DNA of 64,000 nt, from positions 204,801 through 268,800 of the forward strand of contig SADC01001015.1 of assembly GCA_004194705.1 (NCBI GenBank), read 5' to 3'. Below, piece after piece: positions 46,149 through 56,900 of the stretch (position 1 is its first letter; each line of letters begins with the position of its first letter). The stretch comes from Ditylenchus dipsaci (lineage: Eukaryota; Nematoda; Chromadorea; Rhabditida; Anguinidae). Below the pieces are notes generated by a model. The model had not been told where the DNA came from, did not search any database, and saw only the letters and a list, made by a program, of their open reading frames with translations. The position numbers were made by a program, and so were the translations under genes.

Positions 46149-46259
46149 GTGCTCATGTCAGGAGTCGTCTATTCTCACTATTCAAGCGTTCGAACCGACG
46201 GCTGTCTTTTGGTGTCTGGTTGTAGCAAGCTTTCCTGCCTCAAGAATGAAGTTCACTAA
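46149..46259 (+). pseudogene. Captured terminal exon in Helitron, copy 1
   Basis: After acceptor TATAATTTTCAG an open stretch encodes VLMSGVVYSHYSSVRTDGCL, LVSGCSKLSCLKNEVH and stops at TAA 46257-46259. AATAAA follows at 46294-46299. A diverged second copy lies at 48461. Looks like a host gene's last exon picked up by the Helitron; source gene unknown. Confidence 0.4.
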
Positions 46260-47694
46260 ATCACAGTGATATCATTGTCTGTATTTGTTTGTCAATAAAC
46301 TTTGTGGGGTTTAGCAATGTCTGGTTCCCTGTATGGTCTTTCATGTGCGGTATTGCAATATAGATGCGTCGTGTCCATGCATTATTAATTGCTTTATCTG
46401 TAAAACTAAAGGGAGTTGGTTGACTTCGAGATGTGAATTCCCTGAGTCGTTTCGTGTTTCATTTGTGCATTGTTAGCATCATAAGTATTCACCTTGCTAA
46501 CATGGTTAAATCACGTTTTCTCTACCTCTACTAGAGAAGTATTTGTATGCTTGTCCGCGCGCTTTTTAAAAGTGACTCAGAATTTTCGGTCTCGAGAGTA
46601 GTCTTTTGACACAAAACGAAAGCTTTTGTGAATTCTGCGAAAGGAAAAACACGCTTTGTCAGCTGTGTGAAAAGTGGTTATTAATCAATTTATTTTTAAA
46701 AGTAAAAATTCTCGAAGACGCTGTGAGCAAGCACGAATAGATAAACCACTGTCTAAATGTTTTTCTGTTTTTTTATCAAGGAAATATGAGCAGTTGACTC
46801 TTTCAAAAAATATTCATGATTGAATTCATGTATTACTTCTGACTTTGTAAATCATCCAAGAATCCGAATGAAACTCCGAATCAATAATATCAGTAAGACT
46901 ATCATTTTTTTTCGACTTATTGTGAATCATCTAAGTACTTAGATTGAATTTCAATTTCGGATTGAATCTTTTGGACTTGAGTCTTTGGATTTTTTTTGGA
47001 AGATTTCTTAACTCAAGTATGGATCATAGTTCAGTCCAAGTGCTTCAATAATGGTAAATACTCAAAGTGCTTGGACTATACTGTGATTCATGGATGTGTC
47101 TCAAATATGCAAAAAGAACGTCTCAAATATACGTCTGTATTGTCTGTGTGTCCTGTGCACCTGCGTAATGTGGAGCGTATAATGTGAGATGTCACACGTT
47201 TCCTATGTCGCGTCGTACATGTTTTTCTATATGTCTCATGTTCAATGTCTTATGTGTCATGTTCATGTAGCATGTTTAAACTGAGTACTAAATGGCTTCT
47301 GTATACTAAATCCTACCCGATAATCATTTAAGAATCATTATTTTTTTCTTTGTAATCTTATATGCGAAAAAAGTTGTCTGTATGTCAGTCATCGCGAAAT
47401 TTTGAATGCCACAAAATGTTTTGTCTCGAGATAAGAATAAAAAGTAATTTTTTTCTCGAGTCTTTGGTAGCGAGAGTCGTTATTAGTACTTTTTTAAGTG
47501 TGACGAGAAGTCGGCTCTCTCGAATTAAGTTTGTGGTCGAGACTCAGTGAGACGGAGATGCTTTTTTCTCGAATTTTCGTGAATCATCCAAGTACTTGGA
47601 TTGAGTTTCAATATTTGATTGAATATTTTGAACTCGAGTCTTTTAATTTTTTTGAAATTTTCTTAACTTAAGTATGAACCATAGTTTCTGTGTC

Positions 47695-48429
47695 GTGTGT
47701 AGTATGTGCATATCTTACGTTATATTTGCTCATGTTTGGATCAAAGGAAATTTATTAATTATGTTTTGAGAATATGTTTGAAATTGAATCGTGAGTCTTC
47801 TTCATGGAGAATTTTCGTGGTATTCTCATTATCGCTTCTTGAGTATCTGGAGCAGTTCAGAAGACGCTGTTACAAGTTTCGCCACAGAAAAAAAACTAAC
47901 GCATTTTTAAATCATGCACAACATAAATATACCTTTATCAATCCCCACACACACGTCTTGAAAAGTTAGCAAATGGAGTAATTCTGTGAGTCTCGGAAAG
48001 GACCTCATAGCTCACGGATCATGTTTCGGTTATGTGTGTTTATGAATCCCGTAACACAAAAAGACGCTTTATGAATGTCACCAGAGAGTACAAAGCGAGC
48101 GCTTTTAGAATCTCGCGCCAGAAATAGATGCTTTGTCAGCTGTGTGAAGAGTAGATAAGTAATTGAGAGTGACGGTATATGATTATAGTTATCTCAGATT
48201 TGATTTCATAGATCTTAAGATCTTAAAATTTTTTGAAGGTGAAATAGTCGAAAAGTGAATTAAAAATTCTACAGAAATATTAGCAGGAAATAAATCGAAA
48301 AATGCTACAGAAATATCAGCGAAACATATATCGAAAAATGCTGCGAAATTATTAACGAAAATAAATCGAAAAATGATTCGGGAGAGTCGGCTGAAAATAA
48401 AACCCGCCCGTAGGGCGGGCAAGCTTTAG
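47695..48429 (+). repeat. Internal duplicated 3' segment of the Helitron, copy 1
   Basis: About 735 bases (GTATGTGCATATCTTACG ... GGGCGGGCAAGCTTTAG) match 49282-49995. Copy 1 ends in CTTTAG rather than CTAG. Confidence 0.85.
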
Positions 48430-48460
48430 ACTCTGACTAGCATTATTCTCATCATTTGCA

Positions 48461-48610
48461 GGTTGTTTCGTCCATCTTTATTATTCGGGTGTTGGAACTG
48501 ATGTCTGCTTATACGTCATTGGTGGTGTCAAGCTTTTCTCTGAATGCTCAAGAATTAAGTCCCAAAATGTCTCAGTATTAATTTCATGTATGTGTGTCTT
48601 CGTCAATAAA
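48461..48610 (+). pseudogene. Captured terminal exon in Helitron, copy 2
   Basis: TCATTTGCAG acceptor, then CFVHLYYSGVGTDVCLYVIG, and AATAAA at 48605-48610. Pattern-similar to copy 1 (YYS.V.TD.CL.V.G..KL). Confidence 0.35.
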
Positions 48611-49281
48611 ATTTAATTTTCTTATGTACCTATTGTCCTCTGTGCCTTTTTAGCCTCTGTGTCATGTGTAGTCTCATGTGTCATCTGTCTGAGTGGCTTG
48701 CTCTAAGTTCAAAATCACAGGAGATTAGTTGACTTTTATTTTGAGATGAGAACTCTTTGACTCTTTTTCATCGAGACTGTCGTATTTTTTGCTCTTAGGG
48801 AACGCGGAGCGATCGGCTCGCTTTCGTCGTTGACTTTCATGTATTTCTTCTTGGCTGTTCGTGAACCACCACCACAAGAAGCACAACGAAATAAGTAAAA
48901 CCTTGCTGCAAAATTCCAGCATCAAACAGAGCGAATGCTTCTATAAATCGTCCATAGAAAAAAACGCTTTGATATATTCCTATGCGAAAAATGGTTTTGT
49001 TCATTATCGCTTCTTGGTCTGTTCAAAATACGATTTTACAAGCCTGACCACAGGAAAAAATAGAAATGCTTTTGTAAATCATGCAGAGCAAGAATATGCT
49101 TTTATAAATCTCTGCACCCACATCTAAAAGGATTAGCAAATATAGTAAACTGAAACGAGTCAATAGCTCAAGGCTCATGTTTCGGTCGCACGGCTCATTC
49201 TTCAATTTGTCGCTTTAATTTCAATTGCCTGTATTTGTTTGTCAATAGAAATTTATGTTTTTTGGTTGTCTGTGTTCTGTG

Positions 49282-49995
49282 TCGTGTGTAGTATGTGCAT
49301 ATCTTAGTTCATATTTGCTCATTTTTGGATCAAAGGAAATGGATTTATTATGTCTCGAGAACATGTTTAAATTAAATATTTTCTCGAGTCTTCTTCAAGA
49401 GAATTTTGTGTGTTCTCATTATCGCTTCTTGAGCATCTGGAGCAGTTTAAAAGACGCTTTCACGAGTCTCGCCACAGGAAAGAAGACAAACGCTTCTGCA
49501 TAAATACGCATTTATCAAATAGCAACACACACACACGTCTTAAAAAGTTAGCAAATGGAGTAATTCTGTGAGTCTCGGAAAGGACCTCATAGCTCACGGC
49601 TCATGTTTCGGTTATGTGTGTTTATAAATCCCGCAACATGAAAAAGTGCCTTTATGAATCTCACCAGAGAGCATAAAGCGAACGCTTTTGTAAATCTCGC
49701 GAGTCGCGACAGAAATAAACGCTTTGTCGGCTGTGTAAAGAGTGGATAAGTCATTAAGAGTGATGGTATATGACTGTAGTTTTCTCAGATTTCATAGATT
49801 TTTAAAATTCCTTTGAAAGTGAAATAAAACCATTCTACGGAAATATCAGCAGGAAATAAATCGAAAAACGCAACAGAAATATGAGCGGAAAATATATCGA
49901 GAAATGCTGCGTAAATATCAGCGAAACAAATTCGAAAAGTGCTACGAAAAAATCAGCGGAAAATAAGACCCGCCCGTAGGGCGGGCAAGCGCTAG
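49282..49995 (+). repeat. Internal duplicated 3' segment of the Helitron, copy 2
   Basis: Second copy of 47695-48429, carrying the functional-looking CTAG terminus. Confidence 0.85.
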
Positions 49996-50288
49996 TAAGT
50001 TATGAAAAAACACTGTCAGTCTAATAACATGGGTAGCTCGGTGGTAATGTGCTAATGTAGTCCGAATATGGTCGAGTTCGGTTCCAGCATGGTGTATAGC
50101 TTTTTGTATAAAATGACAAAGTTATATCTAAAATAATTCTCGTTTGAATATACCCGGTCCCCGCCTTTGCGAATTTGAAATTGCCAGTGTAACGCGCTGG
50201 TATGCCCCTTCAAACACAGAATTGGCGACCACCCACATGCGAACTACTATATAGAGATATAGTCGTCTGTTCAGCAAACACTACATAC

Positions 50289-50740
50289 CAGGGCTGCATC
50301 GGATATGAAAAATACCGGATCGGATATCGGATATTCAAAAATATCGGATCGGATATCGGATATCAAAAAGTGCCGGTATCGGTTATCGGATATCGGATTT
50401 CGGATATTTCAAAATTTTCTCGTAAAACACTTTATTTGCACTTTGCTATGGTTCCGTTCCTTTCAAAAATGCATCCCATTTTTGTTCGTTAAGCATCTGA
50501 AAGCCATAAATGTAAGCTTGGAAGAACAAGACAAATAAAATGCAGGAGAAAATCGTGTAAAAATGACCGCAAAAGAATTCGTTTTCACCTATTTTTAAAA
50601 ATAAATTCAAAAAATTATTCAAAAGTTTTTTTCAAAACAGCCTCTCTTTATCCGATTTTATCCGAAAATCGGTCATTTTTTCGGATATCGGATGTGAAAA
50701 AGTGCCGGATATCGGATGTCGGATATCCGATGCAGCCCTG
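50289..50740. mobile_element. hAT MITE with CGGATATC arms (8-bp TSD CTACATAC)
   Basis: TSD CTACATAC at 50281-50288 and 50741-50748. Ends CAGGGCTGCATCGGATAT and exact inverse. Arms are tandem GGATATCGGAT / CCGGATCGGATATC words; the AT-rich centre has no ORF of interest. Confidence 0.93.
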
Positions 50741-50882
50741 CTACATACCATTTGAAAAAGTAAGAAAAAATGCTCCAAAGTAAAATAAAACAAAGTCTTC
50801 AAAACAAAGTCATGGCCCAAATACTATATAAAGATTTATGGACTTTTAAAGGTAAAAATTACGCAACATCAAAATATCAACA

Positions 50883-51566
50883 TTAGAAAAATTCCAAGTC
50901 TATTATTTTATCATCTAAAATATGGTGCCGACTGCCTGTTTGAGTTGTTGGTGTTTGAACGAGCCATTTGACTGAGACTTCTTTTAGCCCTTTCGACCAT
51001 TCCTCTTTGTTGTCATGAGCTGAGGGAGGTAGTATGCGGTAGTCCCGCAAATACTTCTCATAGGCAGTCATCTCCTTGGCTAGGCATCTCTCTGGCTTCG
51101 CTGCTCCAGGATCTGAACAGCTGCATATGGTCAAAGAATAGGCGAACCCAGGATTTTCTGACGGGGGGGGGGGGTGTTAAATAGGCTAAAAATCATGACG
51201 AAGGAGGGCTAAAAATGCAGAAAAAGCTAAATAGGGCTAAAAAAGGCTAAAAATCATAACGGGGGGGGGGGTCTATAAGCCCGCTAGCACCACCACCCCC
51301 CCCCCCCTGGTACACCTATGGGTCAAAGTGAAAGTTTGGTGAAAAGTAAAAACCTGGAAATGCTCGTTGTGCTGGAAGTTGGCTGGCATTTGAAGTGGCA
51401 CAACCAGTGGAGAGGAAGTTGCTTGGCAGACAGGGATTGAGTTTGGTATACCAGCCAGGGGAAGAAAGGCCTGGCCTGCCAGATCATCGTAAGACATGAC
51501 ATCATGGTCGAGCACAGTGAGGCACAGACAAGCTCCATTGGTGAAAAAAGTTCCTCGGGAACAGCT
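50883..51566 (-). CDS. Munc13-4/BAIAP3-type C2 domain, C-terminal fragment
   Basis: C-terminal C2 domain of the Munc13-4/BAIAP3 family of exocytosis priming factors. Minus-strand exon 51566-51354 reads SCSRGTFFTNGACLCLTVLD then HDVMSYDDLAGQAFLPLAGI, the Ca-binding-loop Asp cluster of a C2 domain. The final exon 51112-50883 begins ILEQRSQRDA and, after a one-base loss in a C pair (about 51083), continues AKEMTAYEKYLRDYRILPPS and a unique tail ending DDKIIDLEFF before TAA. The QxxLExR-type helix after the C2 fits Munc13-4. The MUN domain and N-terminal C2 are not found upstream; the next gene starts 750 bases away on the other strand. This is therefore a fragment or a gene truncated by rearrangement. 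A hAT MITE sits in the intron. Confidence 0.65.
51137..51320. mobile_element. hAT MITE in the C2-gene intron (TSD GGTCAAAG)
   Basis: TSD GGTCAAAG at 51129-51136 and 51321-51328. Ends AATAGGCGAACCCAGGATTT and ...CTGGTACACCTATG; G-run and C-run arms as at 29701-29852. Confidence 0.9.
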
Positions 51567-52320
51567 CTGAAAATGAAGAATTTATTGTATGAAAAATGGA
51601 ATGGGGCAAATGGTTGGCCATTTTGAATTTGGACATTTGTTGTCATACCCGGCCATTTTAACAAGCATTTCTATGATTAAAAATCTGCCAAGATAAGACA
51701 AATGGATGGCCATCTTGAAATGGCTATACCATGTTCTGTCATGTGGCCATGAAGCCAATTCACAGGGAATTTACTAGACAGCCCTAGCCTTATTATAAAT
51801 GGCTTGTTGGTGGGCTGTTTGAAATAGCATGTTTTTTGTTGTGTAATTCAATCTAATTTATTCAGAATGACCCTTTCGGATTGGAAGTTCCAATGCTGAG
51901 TTTAGAGCTGTGCAATTTTCCGGAAAATTTCTGTAATCAGCAATCATGTCAGGATTCCTGCTAAAAATTACGAGGCATATTTTTGGAATAGTTTGAATCA
52001 ATTTTGTCTTTAAATGGCTTTTATTAAATTTTCACAGCAAACTTTAATTGAAGCCACGATAAGGCATTCATAAATTAGGGTCGAATCGCTTCGTTTGCGT
52101 ACTTTGCCAGCTGGGATTTTCTCTTCTGTTTTTTACATGCTATACCTTTCGTAGATCATGAATCCTTCACGTGTCCTGATTTCACTGTACATCCATTTTT
52201 ATAGCAAGCAAAAGAATTGTGCACCGAATTTGACCGACTTCAAACTGTTTTAAGCTATGGAAACAAATCGGTGAGTTTTGATTTTCTTGGTTATGCAGTG
52301 CTAAACCGCCCAATCTTTAG

Positions 52321-54250
52321 ATGGATGCGATTGTCTCTACCATGGACGCTGAGCTAAATTTCGCGATTCAATCTTCGACCACTGGCCGGCAGCTCTTCGA
52401 TGAACTGACAAAAGCAATTGGACTGCGAGAGACATGGTACTTCGGGCTGCAATACATCAATAACAAGGAAGTTAGCGCATGGCTGAAGCTGGACAAGAAG
52501 TACTGAAACAAGAATCTCAGAAAAGGGCTCCGCTGCATCTCAAGTTTCGAGCCAAGTTCTCCCTGAAAGTGTGGAAGATGAGATCATTCAGGATGTCACT
52601 TTGTATGTCTAACTTGATGTCCATTCTGTTCGAGCATTTGAAAAATTGTCATTTTAGCGTCTATTCTATCTTCAAATCAAGGAATTTGTCTCCGGTGTGA
52701 TCTACTGTTCCGCTGAAATCGCGGTTCTATTGGCCTCCTACGCAATGCAAGTGAAATATGGTGACTTCGATAGCAATCAGCACAAACCGGGATTTCTCGA
52801 CTCTGAGCGTCTTCTACCAATCGCCGTTTCCAGCAATATAAACTAAGCAACGAAGAATGGCATAAGCGAATCATGGCGTGGTGGGGCGATCATCGAAATA
52901 TTCATCGGGAATTCGCCATGATGGAGTACCTGAAAATTTGCTCAAGACTGGAGACTTATGGCGTCAGCGTAATAATTTTTGTAATCTGTTTATCTTACCA
53001 CTGCCGAGATCACTTCTTTTCAGTACTTCGAAATTCGCAATACAAGGGTTCAAAATCTATCTAGTGTAGATGCGCTTGGCTTGAGTGTCTATGAGAGAAG
53101 CAATAAAGTGACTGCTAAGGTATGATTCGGTGGTTAAGTGTCAAATGATTTGCATCTTTTAGGTGGCTTCCCGTGGTCCGAGGTCCGAAACATCTCTTTC
53201 CGAAACAAAAAGTTCGTCATTAAGCCGGTCGACCGTGGTTCGACTGTAAGTTTATGGTTTTATATGCGTGACTATGTTTGTCTTCGTTTTAGCACTTCGT
53301 CTTCTACGCTTCTGATGTCTCTGTCAACAAGCGGATCCTCTCTCTGTGTATGGGTAATCACGAACTCTACATGCGTCGCCGTAAGCCTCTGCCAGTGGAA
53401 ATGCAGCAATTGAAGCAGCAAGCTGATGAGGAAAAGATGCAGCGCCAAGTAGAGCAAGAAAGGCTTATCAGAGAAACAGAAGCCAGAGAATCCGCCGAAA
53501 AGAAACAACGAGAGTACGAAGAGGAAATGCTTCGAATGAAATTGGAGATGGACAAAATGCAACATCAGTTGGAACAGGATTCGATCATCACCAGTTAGCA
53601 GCCAGAGAAGCGCCGATCAGAGACAAAAGGAGTGCGAAGAAGAGATGCGTCGTTAATGGAAAACATGGAGAATCTGCGCCTTCAGTCGCCCAAGCAAGCC
53701 ATCGTCCAGTGGAAGAGAATCAAGCCGTTTTCCATGCCAAGCCAGATCAGTCGCCTATGTCTCCGCTTCTCTACGTTGCGCTAAATCCAGATCAGTCTGC
53801 AGAAAAAGGTGCTGTACATTCCAAGCCAGTTGTGTCTCCAAAGTATACCCCTGAGCATAAAGAGCAGAACTCAGTCCAATTGAATGATGTAATTTTTCTG
53901 TCTTTAGTGATTGATAATCCGCTTTGCCTGACTTTCTAATGAGAATTTTTTTGCAGCATAAGCCAGGATCAGCTGGGAAGGAAAGGGAGCAAATCAAGTC
54001 AGCGGAGAAGAGCAAAGATGTCAAGAATAAACTTGAGGTCGCATTTCCTGCTCAACCTTTTCTAGGGTTACAAACCCTACGTTTCAGATACTAACGAAAG
54101 AGCTGGAAATGGTCAAGGAAACCGACAGAATGGAGGACATCGACAAACAGCATCTGGAGAACAAGAAAGCAGGCCGTGACAAGTACAAGACTTTCCGACA
54201 AATCCGCAGTGGGAACACTAAGCGCAGGATCGACCAGTACGAGAACATGT
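52321..54250 (+). CDS. ERM family protein (ezrin/radixin/moesin)
   Basis: Links plasma-membrane proteins to cortical actin. FERM blocks in order: [186 protein letters not shown]. Then a Gln/Glu helix and the C-terminal actin-binding domain [31 protein letters not shown], including the regulatory Thr of RDKYKT. Start is uncertain: METNR at 52257 before an intron, or the ATG at 52321. At least six one-base losses interrupt the frame (near 52498, 52560, 52829, 53163 and 53640, with one more at the 52600 junction). The alpha-helical linker is shorter than in vertebrates. Introns are short and AATAAA follows the stop. Confidence 0.88.
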
Positions 54251-54364
54251 AAGAAGGTGGCCAAAAAAGAAATGTGGAAGAATCTAGTTATCCGCTATGA
54301 ACACTATATTCCCCTCTCGTTTGACTATTCTAATGCGTTTCAATTGTGTGTGACCTCTTTGATC

Positions 54365-54370
54365 AATAAA
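54365..54370 (+). terminator. ERM-gene polyadenylation signal
   Basis: AATAAA about 115 bases after the ERM stop codon. Confidence 0.75.
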
Positions 54371-54654
54371 ACATTGTGTCTCGTTTCCAAATAAGCACTG
54401 TCAGAGGCGTAGTCCTGGAATTCCTGAAATCAGCTGGCTTGAGGTGTGTGCTTAAGCGGGCCACGGACGTCTGACCTTAAAGCTGTTTGACTCTAAACCG
54501 TTTGACCCTAAAGATTGCATTTTTAATCCATGCACAATATCTGCTCAATTTCTTTCTTCACGTTTCACCAGTGATAAACCAGAGGCATTACTCAGGTGCT
54601 GTTACCCATTTGTTATACTCAGTGGCTATAACCAGGATGGGTATTTAGGGTGGT

Positions 54655-54690
54655 ATACTTGAACACAAGCGCAAGATCGACCAGTACTAA
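54655..54690 (+). repeat. Fragment of the ERM C-terminal exon, copy 2
   Basis: AACACAAGCGCAAGATCGAC followed by CAGTAC matches the ERM tail coding sequence at about 54217-54242, 440 bases downstream of the gene's own copy. Confidence 0.6.
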
Positions 54691-55729
54691 TTTTTTTTAG
54701 AGAATATTTTTCTCACACAAATTGATTTTGTTGCATACATTTCAAGATATATAAGTAGTGATACTCAAGTACTTCTAGATTTTGGTGATATTCTGCTTAT
54801 CTAGATGACCAGTTGTGTACCGACGTACTAAAACCATGTGGTGGAAGATGGGTAGCACCTAGCTACTGTCACATGGTAAGAACTGGGAATATGTACCTAA
54901 AAAATTATACATAAGAATTGCGACTCTCGAAATGAACACCCATTCGAGATGGTTACTTAGTACACCTACCACGCCTAGGTTTGATAGTGCCCTTAAACCA
55001 TTTCAAACCTATTATCTAGAAAAAATTAAATTTTGACAACGGATGGAGTGAGGAGGAATAACATATGCTTATATACGAAGACAAATTATCCCTTTCTGAT
55101 AATTGAGGATGAATCGTCCGTTTTGACGAGTGAGTATAATCGTTCGTTTTAGATAGTGAGGATGAATTGTCACGTACCGTCAACAACAAGCCGAGCAGGT
55201 ATCAAAGCAAGTATTTTATAACCAAAAAGAATTCAACGACCGTCGCGAATGTGTGGTCAATAAAATGTCAGAGATATATGTAAGCAAAAACCTTGAATGC
55301 AAGAAATGGAGTAGAGAAAGCACTGATTCAAAATCCAATATTGTTAAAATTTTAGGGTCAAACGGTAAAATCCCAACTGGCGGCCCCCGACTGCGCCATC
55401 CCAACTGGCGGCCACCGACTGGCGGCCTTCACAACTTATACCCAACAAATACAAGCGGATATGAACAATAGCTCCCGGCGCCGATAGTTTCCGGCCTGTA
55501 TAATAGGAAAAATTGTTCCTGGTTTATAAAAAAGCTATTAGGTTTCCTACAATAAGCGGGTGTAGCGTTACTACTCATTTGCGCAAAACTCATTTGCGCA
55601 AACTCATTTGCGCAAATTTTTTTAAAGTTACAGGTTCGAATCCCGGTGGTAGCAAGAAATTATTTTTTTCTTGAATAACAACCATAAACTAGTTTTTATT
55701 AAGCCCTGTTTCCAATGAGCGGATTTCCT

Positions 55730-55960
55730 TTCACTCTCAGTCTCAGTCTGCCTCGCACTTTCACTCTCACTCTCAGTGTGTAACCAACAGGAAAAAATTG
55801 CCTTTCAGTCTTACTTTCACTCTCACTTGCACTCTCACTCTGACTTTAAGTGTACCCAATGAGTTTTTTTGACTCTCACTCTCTCACTCACACTCTTTCA
55901 GTGTATCCAAAGACTTTTTTCAGTCTCACTCACAAATTTTCGGGAAGGAGAGAGATGTGC
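55730..55960. repeat. CACTCTCA low-complexity array
   Basis: Degenerate ACTCTCACTCTCAGT units; inverse arrays at 57120-57215 and 58090-58235, further forward units at 57010-57110. A GTTTGTGCCCTTTTCAAATT word array follows (55970-56080). Confidence 0.8.
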
Positions 55961-56194
55961 CATTTTAGATTGTGTCGAATCAAATTGTGCCTTTTTTGGT
56001 TTGTGCCCCTGCAGTTTGTGCCCTTTTCAAATTGTGCCAATTCAATTTGTGCCTCTTCTGTTTGTGCCAATTTCAAATTTGCCTATGTATTTGTGTCACG
56101 ATTTTGACTAATTTTAGCTATCAAAATAACGTAATTCTTTACCAGCACTTTGGGTCAAGCAATCACTTCACAGTTTGCGCACAAGAAAAAAAAT

Positions 56195-56463
56195 TTTTTC
56201 ACGTTGTTCGGGTTACAAACCTATTTTCTGGACTAATTCGGGTATGCTGATGATGTTTGACAGTAGCAAAATAACATTTTCTCGGGTATTTTTTTAGTTT
56301 TATAGATAACTTATTTATAGAAACTCAAAAAAAACCCGAGAAAATGTTATTTTGCTACTGTCAACCATCTTCAGCATGCCTGAGTTTAGTCCAAAAAACA
56401 GGTTTGGAACATGAAAAACGTAAAAAAAAATTTCGATCCAAGTGGACGACCACTTGGTTTGTT
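56195..56463. mobile_element. CCAAGTGG-family MITE, copy B (left end decayed)
   Basis: Inverted AAATAACATTTTCTCGGGTA arms; right end GATCCAAGTGGACGACCACT. Confidence 0.7.
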
Positions 56464-56607
56464 TACCCAGGGTAGTACCCAGGTTGGGGGACTCAAGTAG
56501 TGCAGTGTACCCGGGTAGTAATGTTCTTGTCTTGTAAAGGGCTTTTAAAATTTAAAATGTTTTTCTATGATCCAATCTCAGTTCTACTGGATAATCCATA
56601 CACCAAC

Positions 56608-56900
56608 CAAACCAAGTGTCCACCACTTGGATCAAAATTTTTTTTACGTTTTCATGTTCCGAAACCTGTTTTCTGGACTTGACAGTAGTGAAATCACGTT
56701 TATCGAGGAAAGTTTAAGTTTCAGCAATAATGATTTTTACCAAAATCAATTATTGCACAAACTCAAAAAATACCTGAGAAAACGGCCTTTTACCACTGTC
56801 AAACCATCTTCAGCGTCCCCGAATCAATCCAGAAAACAGGTTTTGAACGCGCGAAAAAAGTAAAAAAAAATTTTGATCCAAGTGGTCGACCACTTGGTTT
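56608..56900. mobile_element. CCAAGTGG-family MITE, copy C
   Basis: Ends ACCAAGTGTCCACCACTTGG and CCAAGTGGTCGACCACTTGG; central ACCAAAATCAATTATTGC. Confidence 0.8.

Larger units (their letters stand above)
45231..49995 (+). mobile_element. Non-autonomous Helitron (4.77 kb)
   Basis: Starts TCCTATATACTAAAGAGAG. Ends with a 7-bp GC hairpin (CCCGCCC-GTA-GGGCGGG, 49969-49985) followed ten bases later by CTAG at 49995. It is inserted exactly between A (45230) and T (49996). These are the diagnostic Helitron features. There is no Rep/helicase ORF; the interior is long degenerate repeats and captured-looking exons. A second 3'-end hairpin sits at 48403-48419. Confidence 0.9.
45118..50209. mobile_element. 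TTAA element of the AGGGGCATACC family, split by a Helitron (5.1 kb)
   Basis: TTAA 45114-45117 and TCAA 50210-50213. Ends AGGAGCATACCAGCGCGTTA and inverse GCGCTGGTATGCCCCT; the arms match 43206-44056 for about 120 bases. Removing 45231-49995 leaves a roughly 330-bp foldback, the expected size for the family. Confidence 0.9.

Noticed and set aside
48189..48422. 77-residue minus-strand ORF with Phe/Asp repeats
   Set aside because: Encoded by the tandem AATCGAAAAATGCTACAGAAATATCAG repeat at the Helitron 3' end (word interrupted by variation); not conserved in the second copy.
53272..53565. Minus-strand ORFs over the ERM gene
   Set aside because: Antisense shadows of the Glu/Gln-rich ERM helix.
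55625..55655. tRNA gene
   Set aside because: Only a B-box/T-arm-like stretch; no A box, anticodon arm or acceptor pairing could be built.
55850..56250. Three overlapping ORFs
   Set aside because: Arise from CTCTCA and GTTTGTGCC word arrays inside a mobile element.
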